DNA from: JAFDZV01 sp966128725
GTDB taxonomy: Bacteria; Bacteroidota; Ignavibacteria; OLB7
Assembly: GCA_966128725.1 (NCBI GenBank)
Contig: CBHYLN010000172.1
Location: forward strand, 1-9,636
Direction: 5' to 3'
Length of the DNA: 9,636 nucleotides
The notes under the pieces are model-generated. The model did no database searches and was not told where the DNA came from. It saw nothing but the letters and a program-made list of their open reading frames with translations. Made by a program: the position numbers and the translations under genes. The number at the start of each line of letters is the position of its first letter. Within the stretch, counting starts at the first letter, position 1. Below, one piece after another: positions 1-8,116 of the stretch.

Positions 1-512
1 ATTTTCTGGACGCCGAGCCGGCGGTGCGCGCCATCATGCGCGCCTATTTCACCAGGCCAAGCACCGTGCTGGGCAGGCTTGCCGTGCTCGATAACGCAAT
101 GGCCGCATGCACCGATGCGCGTGCCCGGGCGGTGCTCCTGATGATGCGCGCCACGTGGACCGCCCGCCAGATGCCTGCAACCACGATGGCGATGCTGGGC
201 GCAACGGCAATGCCGGGGCCATCGCAGCGCGAGATAACCGAAACGCCGGCGCGCGCCGTGATTCTTGCGCGAATCCGGCGAGGCCTTGCAGGCCGCCTGG
301 TGGACGCCGCGGACTTCGTTGCCAGCGCAAACGCCGGCATGGCGCAGCCCGTCGCCGAATCCATTCGGCGCATCGTTGCCTCGGCCGAATCGCCCACCAC
401 CGCGGGCCGGGCATTCCACGCCGAACGTGCGGCCGAGCGCGATCGCTACACCCGGTTTCTCCGCGAGCACGGCTCCGAGGCGATCGCCCGGCCGGCAACA
501 TCGGGGCACTGA
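1..512 (+). CDS. C-terminal part of an unrecognised protein (5' end outside window)
   Basis: The reading frame is open from the left edge (first full codon at base 3) and ends at TGA 510-512, leaving about 169 residues. A GTG at 24 lies in frame, but the frame stays open upstream (reading F-L-D-A-E-P-A before it), so I take this as the tail of a longer gene. Third codon positions are strongly G/C, which supports real coding over the overlapping antisense frames. The product looks alanine- and arginine-rich and mostly helical, with a methionine-rich stretch (around M-M-R-A-T-W and M-A-M-L-G-A-T-A-M-P). There is no membrane segment, signal peptide or known catalytic motif. I do not recognise a family. 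It is followed 38 bp later by a strong terminator and faces gene A convergently, so it is the last gene of its transcript. Coding is likely; function is unknown. Confidence 0.7.
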   Translation, partial: FLDAEPAVRAIMRAYFTRPSTVLGRLAVLDNAMAACTDARARAVLLMMRATWTARQMPATTMAMLGATAMPGPSQREITETPARAVILARIRRGLAGRLVDAADFVASANAGMAQPVAESIRRIVASAESPTTAGRAFHAERAAERDRYTRFLREHGSEAIARPATSGH

Positions 513-550
513 GCGCGCCGCTGGCAGGCTGGGACATATCCCCCAATAAC

Positions 551-592
551 AACGCCGCCGTTCCGGACCCCGGAACGGCGGCGTTTGTTTTT
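551..592 (+). terminator. Rho-independent terminator between convergent genes
   Basis: A 16-bp perfect GC-rich stem (arms 551-566 and 570-585, with a 3-nt loop ACC) is followed by TGTTTTT on the + strand. It lies 38 bp after the stop of the left-edge gene. Read on the - strand, the stem is followed by a weaker T-containing stretch (GTTATT), so it may also stop transcription of gene A, whose stop codon is about 30 bp away. Confidence 0.9.
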
Positions 593-616
593 CTCCGCGA
601 CGTCCGTGTGCCCGCC

Positions 617-3600
617 CTATCGCACCACCACCAACGGGCGCACGTCGCGCTCGCCGGAAGCGCTGGAAAGCGCCACGTAATACACGCCGCTGGCCAGCCC
701 GTTGTCCTTGAATCGGACGGTGTGCTCGCCGGCATCCAGTGTGCCATCGAAGGCGCTGCCGGCCAGGATGCCGGCGGCGTCGAACAGCTCGATGGTATAC
801 ACATCACGCTTGCGCACGGTGAAGCGGATCTCGGCGTCGCTGCGCATCGGGTTGGGCGTGATCGCCCCCAATGCCAGGTTGCGCGCGGCATAGCCGGTTG
901 TGGCCGCGCCGCCCTCCACCGAGCTGGTGAAGAACTTCTCGCGCACGCACTTGCAGAAATTCCCGGCCGTGTCGGTGGCCACGTACACGCGGTTGTCGAT
1001 GATCGGATCCGACGCATCGATCGCAAGGCCGTAGAAATCGAACCGTTGCGCGCTGGGCGGCACCAGCGTGGAGAATTCCCGCACCCTGAGATCGGCGGTC
1101 ATGAACTGAAGCTGGCTGGGGAAGATGGCCGCGGGATCGGGGTTCACCGTGCCCTGAACCAGGCCCAGCTTGTCCCACACAAGCGAGCGGCGATCGTTGT
1201 CGCCGGTGCCGCTGATATGCTCCCCGCGCCGGATAACCATGCCGGAATCGTTGATGTACACAACTTCGCCGGTTGAGCCGGGCGTCACCAGGGCGATCCC
1301 GTTGGCCTGATCGTACGCCACACCGCTGATGTGTGTAAGGTCGCCGGGAATCGTCACCTGCCCCTGCCCAACGCCGTTGGTATCCATGCGATACAGCTTC
1401 GGGTTGGCGTAATCATTGTCGGTCACCAGCGCGTAGAACCGGTCGGCCGTGGGGTCGTAGGCCAGATCGCGTACGCGGCCCGGGATGTTGGTGCGCAGAA
1501 GGCCGGTGCGCCCGCCCAGCAGGGGCATACGCAGCCGGTAAATGGAATCGCTGCCGCGCGTTGTGGCCCAGATCAACCCCTGGCGGTATTCGATCGCCTC
1601 GGCGATGAATCCCTTCTTGCCAAGATCCTGGCAGTTGCCCGCCGCCGTCAGCGAGAAGTTGCCCGATTCCACCGCGCGACGCTCGCCGCTTTTCTCGGTA
1701 ACACGCACGCGGGTCATCGAGCTGCGCGCCAACGGTACGCTGATGGATGTGGAATCGCCCACGACGTCGTCGGCAACCGAACGCCAGTTGGCGCCGCCAT
1801 CGTAGCTGATCTGAATGTGCGTTGGGCCCACCAGGCCGCTGTAGCGCACCGGAATCTGCGCGGGCGTGGCGTAGGTCTGGCCCGTTGTTGGCGAGATAAG
1901 GATGGGCGGCGCGGTAAGCCCGTCGATGTTCACGCGGAACATCGAGCGCCCATGTGTTGCCGCGTACAGATACCGCCCGGTGGTATGCACTTTAAGATCA
2001 ATCACCGGCGAAAGCGCAAGGCCGTTGTTGAACGGCACCCACGAACCACCGCCGTTGAAGCTCATGTACACGCCGATATCGGTGCCCACAAAAAGATGAT
2101 CCGTGTTCGCCGGGTCCACCGCGATGGCGTTGGTTGGAATATCGGGCAGGCCGCTGCTGATGCTCTGGAACGTGGCGCCGAAATCATCCGAACGATACAC
2201 ATGCGTGCCGCCGGAGCCGGAGAACGTTGCATACACGCGCGCGGGCAGCCTGGGATCGAACACCAGATCGGTGCACTGGCGCGACGGCGCTCCGGTTGAA
2301 CGGGTCCAGGTAACGCCGGCGTCGGTTGTGTACAGCACCTCGCCGTTGGTGCGGCTGATCAACATGTGACTGGTATCGGCCGGCGAAAGGCCGATGCATG
2401 TGATCTTCACCGAGCGCCCGGTGGTTGCATACACCGGCCGCCAGTTGCTGCCGCGCGTGGTGCTCTTGTAGAGCTGCGAACGGCCCGTGTAAATCGATTT
2501 CTTGTCGGCCGGGCTTACGGCGATCGGCGTAACCCACGAGCCGGGGTCGCCGGTCTCCGAGTCGGTGGAGATCGACGCATCGATACGGGTGCGGCTGTTC
2601 AGGTTGTTCGCATCGATGCGATACAGCGGCGTGCCGTTGAACTGCTCGGCGTAGATCGTGTTGGGGTCGCTGTAGTCAACCGCAACGAAGAACCCGTCGC
2701 CGGCAAGCACACGCTGCCAATCCTTCACGAATCCGGAAGTCCCGTAATGGCCGTGGGTACCGTTATCCTGCGTGCCGCCGTACACACGGTAGGGCTTGCT
2801 CTGGTCCAGCTCAAGCTGATAATACTGGCCGTTGGGAAGCTCGGTGCTGATGCGCTCCCAGGTGGCGCCGCCATCAACCGAGAGATACGCGCCGCCGTCG
2901 TTGCCCAGCACAACCTCACCGGGGTTTGAGGCCTCGAACTGCAACACATGTTGGTCCGGATGCACGTTCCCGCCGGTGTAGCTGCGGGTGGTGTTGGTCC
3001 AACTGGTGCCGCCATCCGACGAGCGATACACGTCCACGCCGCCCATCAACACAACATTGGGGTCGAACGGGTCGGCTGCGGCGCAGTGGTCGTACCAGGC
3101 CTGCTTGTTGAAGAAGAACTGGTCGAACGTTTTTTTCAGGGTCCAGCTTTCGCCGCTGTTGGTGGTAACGTAGGCTTCGCCGATATGATTGGTGCCGTTG
3201 CCCGGATCGCGTGCCACAAGCGCGTACACACGATTTGTCTGGGCTGGCGACAGCGCAAGGCTGATGCGAATCCCGCGCGTGAGCGTAAGGCCGTTGTTCA
3301 CCGAGGTGAACGTTTTGCCGGCGTCGGTGGAACGCCTGATCGACGTCGTCAGCGCGATGTACACCTCGTCGCCGTTCAGCGGGTTCACCGCCAGGTCCCA
3401 GATGTCGCCGTTGACAATCACCTTCCACGTTGCCCCGCCATCCTCCGAACGATAGAACCCCGCGTTGCCGCGAGCGCCGGCCGCGTACAGGATCCTGGAG
3501 TTCTGCGGGTGTACCGCGAGCTTCGAGAACGCGGCCACGTTCTGCAGGCCGATGTTCTTCCAGGTGACGCCGCCATCGGTGGACTTGAACACACCATCAC

Positions 3601-4216
3601 CATCGTAGCGATCAACGTTCACCGAGTTCTCGCCCGTGCCGATGTAGATCACATTCGGATTGGCGGGGTCCACCGCTACCGCGCATACCGCCAGCGAGGT
3701 AAGCGTATCGGTATTGGTACGCCACGATGAACCGGCATCGGTGGTTTTCCAAAGGCCGCCGGCGGCCGAGCCCAGATAGATGGTCTGCCCGTCGCCGGGC
3801 CGGATGGCAATACCACGAATGCGGCCGCTGAAGTTATAGGGGCCAATCTCCTCCCACCTGTTCGCCGCCAACACGCCGGCGTTCCAGCGCTTGGCGCCCA
3901 ACGCGCGCTCCAGCAACTCCGTCTGCCGCCGCTGCTCGCGCAGGGCATCGGTGCGGAGATTGGCGGGGATCATGTCGTACGGGAACCGTCGCTGAAACGC
4001 GAACCACTCCTCACGGCCACGGATGTCCTCGCCCGTTGCCCGCGTGTTGGGGTCGTTCATTCCTTCGCGGTGAACACGTTCGAGCCGTTCCAGCTCGCCC
4101 TCCGGATCCAGTTTTGGTTGGCGCTCCTGGGCACTCGCGTTTGAAACGGTTAGCACGATGCCGATGGCCAGTGTTGCCAGGAAGGCGTGGAACAACGCCC
4201 TGTGTGTTCGCTTCAT
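617..4216 (-). CDS. Gene A: secreted Asp-box (BNR/VPS10-like) beta-propeller protein with T9SS type A sorting domain
   Basis: About 1,199 residues from ATG 4216. An in-frame TTG at 4234 would add six residues, but the ATG gives a clean signal peptide (MKRTHRALFHAF, then a hydrophobic core) with a cleavage site A-S-A|Q at 29/30. Order: signal peptide; charged linker with an R-G-R-x-x-W and F-P-Y-D motif (66-81); propeller region about 120-765 with Asp-boxes (S/T-x-D-x-G-x-T/S-W/F, some degenerate) at 158, 212, 257, 296, 351, 399, 446, 585, 630, 676 and 719; the conserved set VHPDQH (418), NDGG (439), QDNG (483) and GDGF (506); ATHGRSM (753); an Ig-like domain (765-856) holding a twelfth Asp-box (804); a repeat-poor, propeller-like region (862-1090); and the sorting domain from about 1113 (P-N-P, later G-L-A-S-G-V-Y-Y, ending L-V-V-V-R). 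Asp-box proteins include sortilin-like receptors and GH74/BNR glycosidases; I cannot assign a substrate. It has seven cysteines in the mature part, including C-K-C near 1088. It is paralogous to gene B. Confidence 0.9.
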   Translation of the reverse strand: MKRTHRALFHAFLATLAIGIVLTVSNASAQERQPKLDPEGELERLERVHREGMNDPNTRATGEDIRGREEWFAFQRRFPYDMIPANLRTDALREQRRQTELLERALGAKRWNAGVLAANRWEEIGPYNFSGRIRGIAIRPGDGQTIYLGSAAGGLWKTTDAGSSWRTNTDTLTSLAVCAVAVDPANPNVIYIGTGENSVNVDRYDGDGVFKSTDGGVTWKNIGLQNVAAFSKLAVHPQNSRILYAAGARGNAGFYRSEDGGATWKVIVNGDIWDLAVNPLNGDEVYIALTTSIRRSTDAGKTFTSVNNGLTLTRGIRISLALSPAQTNRVYALVARDPGNGTNHIGEAYVTTNSGESWTLKKTFDQFFFNKQAWYDHCAAADPFDPNVVLMGGVDVYRSSDGGTSWTNTTRSYTGGNVHPDQHVLQFEASNPGEVVLGNDGGAYLSVDGGATWERISTELPNGQYYQLELDQSKPYRVYGGTQDNGTHGHYGTSGFVKDWQRVLAGDGFFVAVDYSDPNTIYAEQFNGTPLYRIDANNLNSRTRIDASISTDSETGDPGSWVTPIAVSPADKKSIYTGRSQLYKSTTRGSNWRPVYATTGRSVKITCIGLSPADTSHMLISRTNGEVLYTTDAGVTWTRSTGAPSRQCTDLVFDPRLPARVYATFSGSGGTHVYRSDDFGATFQSISSGLPDIPTNAIAVDPANTDHLFVGTDIGVYMSFNGGGSWVPFNNGLALSPVIDLKVHTTGRYLYAATHGRSMFRVNIDGLTAPPILISPTTGQTYATPAQIPVRYSGLVGPTHIQISYDGGANWRSVADDVVGDSTSISVPLARSSMTRVRVTEKSGERRAVESGNFSLTAAGNCQDLGKKGFIAEAIEYRQGLIWATTRGSDSIYRLRMPLLGGRTGLLRTNIPGRVRDLAYDPTADRFYALVTDNDYANPKLYRMDTNGVGQGQVTIPGDLTHISGVAYDQANGIALVTPGSTGEVVYINDSGMVIRRGEHISGTGDNDRRSLVWDKLGLVQGTVNPDPAAIFPSQLQFMTADLRVREFSTLVPPSAQRFDFYGLAIDASDPIIDNRVYVATDTAGNFCKCVREKFFTSSVEGGAATTGYAARNLALGAITPNPMRSDAEIRFTVRKRDVYTIELFDAAGILAGSAFDGTLDAGEHTVRFKDNGLASGVYYVALSSASGERDVRPLVVVR

Positions 4217-4252
4217 AGTGTTTGGTAACAACAATCCTGAGATGTGAGTCCG

Positions 4253-4282
4253 TCAAGATAGCGCAAGTGCCCGTCTCCTCAA
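4253..4282 (-). promoter_or_regulatory. Possible Bacteroidota-type promoter for gene A
   Basis: On the - strand a TTG (4280-4282) is followed after 19 bp by TATCTTGA (4253-4260). This approximates the known Bacteroidota consensus (TTG near -33, TAnnTTTG near -7) with two mismatches in the -7 box. It would give a leader of roughly 30-40 nt before ATG 4216. There is no Shine-Dalgarno sequence at a useful distance: an AGGA lies 18 nt upstream, and an A/C-rich stretch precedes the ATG, as is common in this group. The call rests on motif and position only. Confidence 0.25.
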
Positions 4283-4310
4283 TCCTCGCCACACCGAGCC
4301 ATCGGCATAT

Positions 4311-4341
4311 GCCGGCACACGTGCTGGACGTGCATGCCGGC
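4311..4341. repeat. Inverted repeat / hairpin upstream of gene A
   Basis: Arms GCCGGCA+CACGT (4311-4322) and ACGTG+TGCCGGC (4328-4341) form 12 bp with a 2-nt bulge (4333-4334) and a 5-nt loop. A separate perfect 12-bp palindrome, CGGCATATGCCG (4303-4314), overlaps its left arm. It lies about 30 bp upstream of the candidate promoter of gene A and has no T-tract on either strand, so an operator or an mRNA structure after gene B is likelier than a classical terminator. Confidence 0.4.
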
Positions 4342-4385
4342 CGCGATCAGGCGGGTAATGAGAACGGCGCCGATAACACCACGAA

Positions 4386-4413
4386 GCCCCCGGGCACCGT
4401 TGGTGCCGGAGGC
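4386..4413 (-). terminator. GC-rich hairpin after gene B (weak or non-canonical terminator)
   Basis: On the - strand the stem begins 30 bp after the stop of gene B. Twelve pairs (4402-4413 with 4386-4398) carry one bulged base at 4392, one G-U pair and a 3-nt loop (core GGCACC-aac-GGTGCC). The bases that follow (TTCGTGGTGTTATC) are not a proper U-tract. It may slow or stop polymerase or protect the 3' end of the B transcript; whether A is co-transcribed with B stays open. Confidence 0.35.
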
Positions 4414-4443
4414 CTCGCAAAACCGTCGAGAAGGCGGCAACCG

Positions 4444-7400
4444 TTATCGTACAACAACAATTGTACGGGCATCGTGCCCACCGCCGTTGCCGGAGAGAAT
4501 CACGTGATACAGACCACTGGGCACGCCGGTAAGATCGGCACGCAGGGCCGTTTCGCCCGGCTCCAGGCGCCCATTGAACAGATGCGCCACCAGGCGCCCG
4601 TCGGCCGAGTACAGATCAAGCGTCACAACGCCGGCATCACGCGCGCCAATCCGAACGGTGGCGGCGTCGCGCGCGGGGTTGGGGTCGATGGCACGCAACG
4701 TGGTGCCCAGGCCCGCCACGGCAGCGGTCCGCGTATCCACGCCGCTGAACGCGATGCTGAGCTTGTAGATAGCGCCGGCCGTATCGGTGGCCCAGAACAG
4801 CGGCGCCCCGGCATTGGAGTAATCATGCGCAAGGCCGAAGAACTCGATCTGCTTGCCGCTGGCCAGCAACGCCGGAATCGACTCGCGCACGCGCAGCGTA
4901 TCCTCCAGCCGGACGGTCTGCAGCAGACTGGTGAAGGGGTCCGTTGGATCGGCCACCATCACGCCCTGCACCAGGCCCCGGCCATCCCATGCCAGGCTGC
5001 GACGGTCCGGGGCAAACCCCTGGGCAACCGCGCTGGTGGAACGCAGCACGCTGCCGGCGGTATCCAGCAGAACAACCTTCGGAACGGCGCCGGGAACGGT
5101 AACGGCAAGGCCTTCCGGCGCAAACGCGATGCCCGCGGCGCGATCCACCAGGCCCGGCAACGGAATCTCGCCAAGCGCGACGCCGGCCGTGTCCATCAGA
5201 TACAGCCTGGGAAGCGTCAGGTCGTTTTCGGTGACCAGCACGTAGAACCGGTCGGCGGTGGAGTCGTAGGCCAGATCGCGCACCCGGCCCGGGATGCCCG
5301 TGCGGCGCAGGCCCTCGCGGTTGCTGAGCAACGGAAGCTTCATGCGATACATGGAATCGTTGCCGCGCACCGTGGCCCAGAGATACCCGCGGCGGTACTC
5401 GATGGCCTCGGCCACGAACCCACGCGAGGCCTGTTCGTTGCCGTTGGCCTTTGGCGCAAGCGTGAACGTGCCGGAACGCGCCTCGCCGCCGCCAATCTGC
5501 TCAACCTTTATCCGCGCATCGGTTGAACGCACGGTGGGCAATTGCAGCGAAACGGTGTCGGCGCCAACGCCGTCGGCCATCAGATTCCATGTGGCGCCGG
5601 CGTCGTAGCTGATGTAGACGCGTACAGGCCCCGTGAACCCTGCCCATGCCACCGGAAGCCTGCCGGGCGTTTCGTACGCGGTGCGATTGGCCGGCCGCAC
5701 CACGTACGGCTGGGCGCTTACCGAGGCAATGTTCACCTTGTACATCGAGCGCCCGTGCGTGGCCGCCACCAGCGTGCGCGAGGCGTCGTGAATCTTCAGG
5801 TCAACCACGGGAACGGGCGGCAACCCGTCGTTGAACGGAAACCATACCTTGCCGCCCACAAGGCTTACGAAGGCGCCGGCGTCGGTGCCCACATACAGGC
5901 GCTGGTTGTCCACGGCGTCAACGGCAATCGTGTTCACCGGCACATCCGGCAGGTTGCCCGTGATATCCACGAAGTTGGCGCCGTCATCGTCCGAACGGTA
6001 CACGTGGCCGGCGCCGTAACCGGACACCGTTGCATACACGCGGTGCTCGTCGATGAAATCGTAGCGCAGATCGCTGATCACACGCCGCGCAACACCACGC
6101 GATGTGGTCCAGTTGGCGCCGTCGTTTGTTGAGAATCGCAGGTCGCCGGAGTTGGTGCCAACGATCACCTTATCGCCGAACGGCGACAGGCCAACCGCCG
6201 ACATCAGGCCACCGGTGCCGGGGGTAAGGCGGTCCCATGTGTTGCCGCCATCGCGCGTACGCCACAGGTTGCGGCGCCCGCTGTACAATGCGCCATCGGC
6301 CAGGCTGGCCACCAACGGGGATGACCAATCCCCTTTCTCACCACCGCTCACCTGCGAAACAAAATCGTCGATCACGTGAATGTCGTTGGTGTTGGCCGTG
6401 TTCACGCGGAAGATGGGCGTGCCGTAGTAGATCTCGGTGTACACGATGCCGGTCTGGATGGGATCGGCGGCCACGTAGAAGCCGTCTCCGCCGGACAGCT
6501 TGCCCCATTTCTTGCGATCGGTATTGCCGCCAAACGAACCGCTGCTCCCGTTGTCCTGCGCGCCGCCATAGACACGCGACACATCGGAAAAATCAACATC
6601 CATGCGGTAGAACTGCGTGATGGGCATGTCCAGCGTCACACGAGTCCAATCGATGCCGGCCTGCTCGGAACGGAACAGGCCACCATCGTTGCCCAGCAAC
6701 AGGCGATTGTGATTCCTGGGGTCGAACTCCAGCACGTGCTGATCGGGATGCACGCCGTTGGGCTCGTCGATGTGGGCGTACGAGTCGGTGAAGTTGGCGA
6801 AGTTCACGCCGGCGTTATCGGAGCGGTAGACATCGATGCCGGCGGCAAGCACGATATCGGCAGTGTCCGGGTGCACCAGCAGAATGTTGTTGTAGTAGCC
6901 CTGCTCGTTGAAGAACTGCCCGCCGAAATCATGTTGCGCGGTCCAGGTGCGGCCGGTGTCGTTCGAGATGTAGAGATCCGCGGAGTTCGGCACGCCGAAG
7001 CCGTTGCTGCTTGCCACCAGCGCGTACACCCGCGAACGCAGCGTTGGCGCCCATGCCACGCTGATGCGCGTGGCCGAGGACGTGTTGATACCCGTGGTAC
7101 GCCGCTCGAAGGTAAGCCCGCCATCACGTGAGTAGAATACACCGTTGCTGGTGGCGATGAACAACTGGTTGCTGTTGGCGTCGTTCACGCTGAGGTCGTA
7201 CACAGTGGCGCTCATCGTCTGCGACCACTGTTCGCCGCCGTTGATGGAACGATAGAACCCACCGCCGCCTTTTGCCGCGCCGGCGTACACAATCAGGTGG
7301 TTCTGCCGATGCACGTAGAGTTCCGAAAAGCCGCCCACGTTGGTAAGCCCCACGTTGCGCCAGGTCTCGCCCTCGTCGGTGGACTTGTACATGCCGTAGC

Positions 7401-8061
7401 CGGAGTACTCCTCCGAATGCGGAGTCGGCTCGCCCGTGCCGGCGTACACAACATTCGGATCCGTGTAGTCGAACGCGAGCGCGCCCACCGAAAGGACATC
7501 CTGCCGATCGAATGTTGGCGCCCAGTTGGCGCCATCGTCGGTGGACTTCCACACACCACCGGAGGCGGTGCCGATCAGGAGAACGCCCGCCTTGCCTGGA
7601 TGCTGCGCAAGCGCCGGCACACGCCCGCCCACGTTGGTTGGGCCAATGGACTCCCACCGATTGGCCGCCAGCAACGTGGCCTGCGGTTCGCCCTTGGCGC
7701 GCGATTCGGAAAGCTCGGCCTCCATCTCGCGGGTGCGCCGCACGGCGGCCGCGCGCGCACCGGCCGGAACAACATCGTACGGGAAGCTGCGCTGGTAATT
7801 GTACCACGCATCCCGCCCGCGCACATCCTCCTCGAATCGTGGATTGCGGGCTCGCTTCAGCGAGGAATCATACTCGGCCCGATGGCGGGCGGCTGCCTGC
7901 TCGGCATCGTTCGCGGTGGGTTCGGGCATGCGCGGCTGGGCGGCAAGAGGCGATGCGGCGGCAAACGCCATCGCAACAAGAACCACAATGGCAGCCGATA
8001 CCGCGACACGGCCGGAACAGGCGGCAATGCCGCGCGTGGAGCATGAACGGAACAACATCAT
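4444..8061 (-). CDS. Gene B: secreted Asp-box (BNR/VPS10-like) beta-propeller protein with T9SS type A sorting domain
   Basis: This protein has 1,205 residues. ATG 8061 is followed directly by a second ATG, with no Shine-Dalgarno sequence. The signal peptide has an arginine-bearing n-region, a hydrophobic core at about 19-36 and cleavage at L-A-A|Q (41/42). Then come the linker motif R-G-R-x-x-W / F-P-Y-D (81-96); Asp-boxes at 173, 227, 272, 311, 366, 414, 465, 602, 644, 690 and 733; VHPDQH (437), NDGG (458), QDNG (502) and GDGF (525); ATHGRSM (767); an Ig-like domain (about 783-868) with a twelfth Asp-box (818); a region of about 879-1100 without Asp-boxes; and a T9SS type A sorting domain from about 1118 (P-N-P, V-P-S-G-L-Y-H, ending I-V-V-V-R). 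Some boxes are degenerate (for example S-L-V-G-G-K-V-W). There is no cysteine in the mature protein. It is presumably exported by Sec and T9SS to the surface or medium. An adhesive, scaffold or glycan-acting role is possible, but nothing visible decides. It is the upstream partner of paralogue A. Confidence 0.9.
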   Translation of the reverse strand: MMLFRSCSTRGIAACSGRVAVSAAIVVLVAMAFAAASPLAAQPRMPEPTANDAEQAAARHRAEYDSSLKRARNPRFEEDVRGRDAWYNYQRSFPYDVVPAGARAAAVRRTREMEAELSESRAKGEPQATLLAANRWESIGPTNVGGRVPALAQHPGKAGVLLIGTASGGVWKSTDDGANWAPTFDRQDVLSVGALAFDYTDPNVVYAGTGEPTPHSEEYSGYGMYKSTDEGETWRNVGLTNVGGFSELYVHRQNHLIVYAGAAKGGGGFYRSINGGEQWSQTMSATVYDLSVNDANSNQLFIATSNGVFYSRDGGLTFERRTTGINTSSATRISVAWAPTLRSRVYALVASSNGFGVPNSADLYISNDTGRTWTAQHDFGGQFFNEQGYYNNILLVHPDTADIVLAAGIDVYRSDNAGVNFANFTDSYAHIDEPNGVHPDQHVLEFDPRNHNRLLLGNDGGLFRSEQAGIDWTRVTLDMPITQFYRMDVDFSDVSRVYGGAQDNGSSGSFGGNTDRKKWGKLSGGDGFYVAADPIQTGIVYTEIYYGTPIFRVNTANTNDIHVIDDFVSQVSGGEKGDWSSPLVASLADGALYSGRRNLWRTRDGGNTWDRLTPGTGGLMSAVGLSPFGDKVIVGTNSGDLRFSTNDGANWTTSRGVARRVISDLRYDFIDEHRVYATVSGYGAGHVYRSDDDGANFVDITGNLPDVPVNTIAVDAVDNQRLYVGTDAGAFVSLVGGKVWFPFNDGLPPVPVVDLKIHDASRTLVAATHGRSMYKVNIASVSAQPYVVRPANRTAYETPGRLPVAWAGFTGPVRVYISYDAGATWNLMADGVGADTVSLQLPTVRSTDARIKVEQIGGGEARSGTFTLAPKANGNEQASRGFVAEAIEYRRGYLWATVRGNDSMYRMKLPLLSNREGLRRTGIPGRVRDLAYDSTADRFYVLVTENDLTLPRLYLMDTAGVALGEIPLPGLVDRAAGIAFAPEGLAVTVPGAVPKVVLLDTAGSVLRSTSAVAQGFAPDRRSLAWDGRGLVQGVMVADPTDPFTSLLQTVRLEDTLRVRESIPALLASGKQIEFFGLAHDYSNAGAPLFWATDTAGAIYKLSIAFSGVDTRTAAVAGLGTTLRAIDPNPARDAATVRIGARDAGVVTLDLYSADGRLVAHLFNGRLEPGETALRADLTGVPSGLYHVILSGNGGGHDARTIVVVR

Positions 8062-8085
8062 CGGGAGTAGGATTCGTTATCTGAG

Positions 8086-8116
8086 CAAAGCAAACACCGC
8101 AGGCTCGCGACCACAA
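8086..8116 (-). promoter_or_regulatory. Likely Bacteroidota-type promoter for gene B
   Basis: On the - strand TTG (8114-8116) is followed after 20 bp by TTGCTTTG (8086-8093), a 7/8 match to the Bacteroidota -7 consensus TAnnTTTG. The implied start of transcription lies about 18-20 nt before ATG 8061. The TTG sits in the spacer of the inverted repeat at 8099-8137, and one repeat arm lies between the two promoter elements. Confidence 0.4.

Noticed and set aside
107..1276. Long + strand open frame (389 codons) opposite gene A, and a 434-codon one at 4222-5526 opposite gene B
   Set aside because: They lie antisense to well-supported genes, have low-complexity Gly/Arg/His/Val-rich translations and arise from the G/C third-position bias of the true frames.
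4217..4234. TTG start at 4234 for gene A, giving exactly 1,205 codons like gene B
   Set aside because: An AGGA directly abuts the TTG and cannot act as a ribosome binding site for it, and the signal peptide is better formed from ATG 4216. The equal length is probably coincidence.
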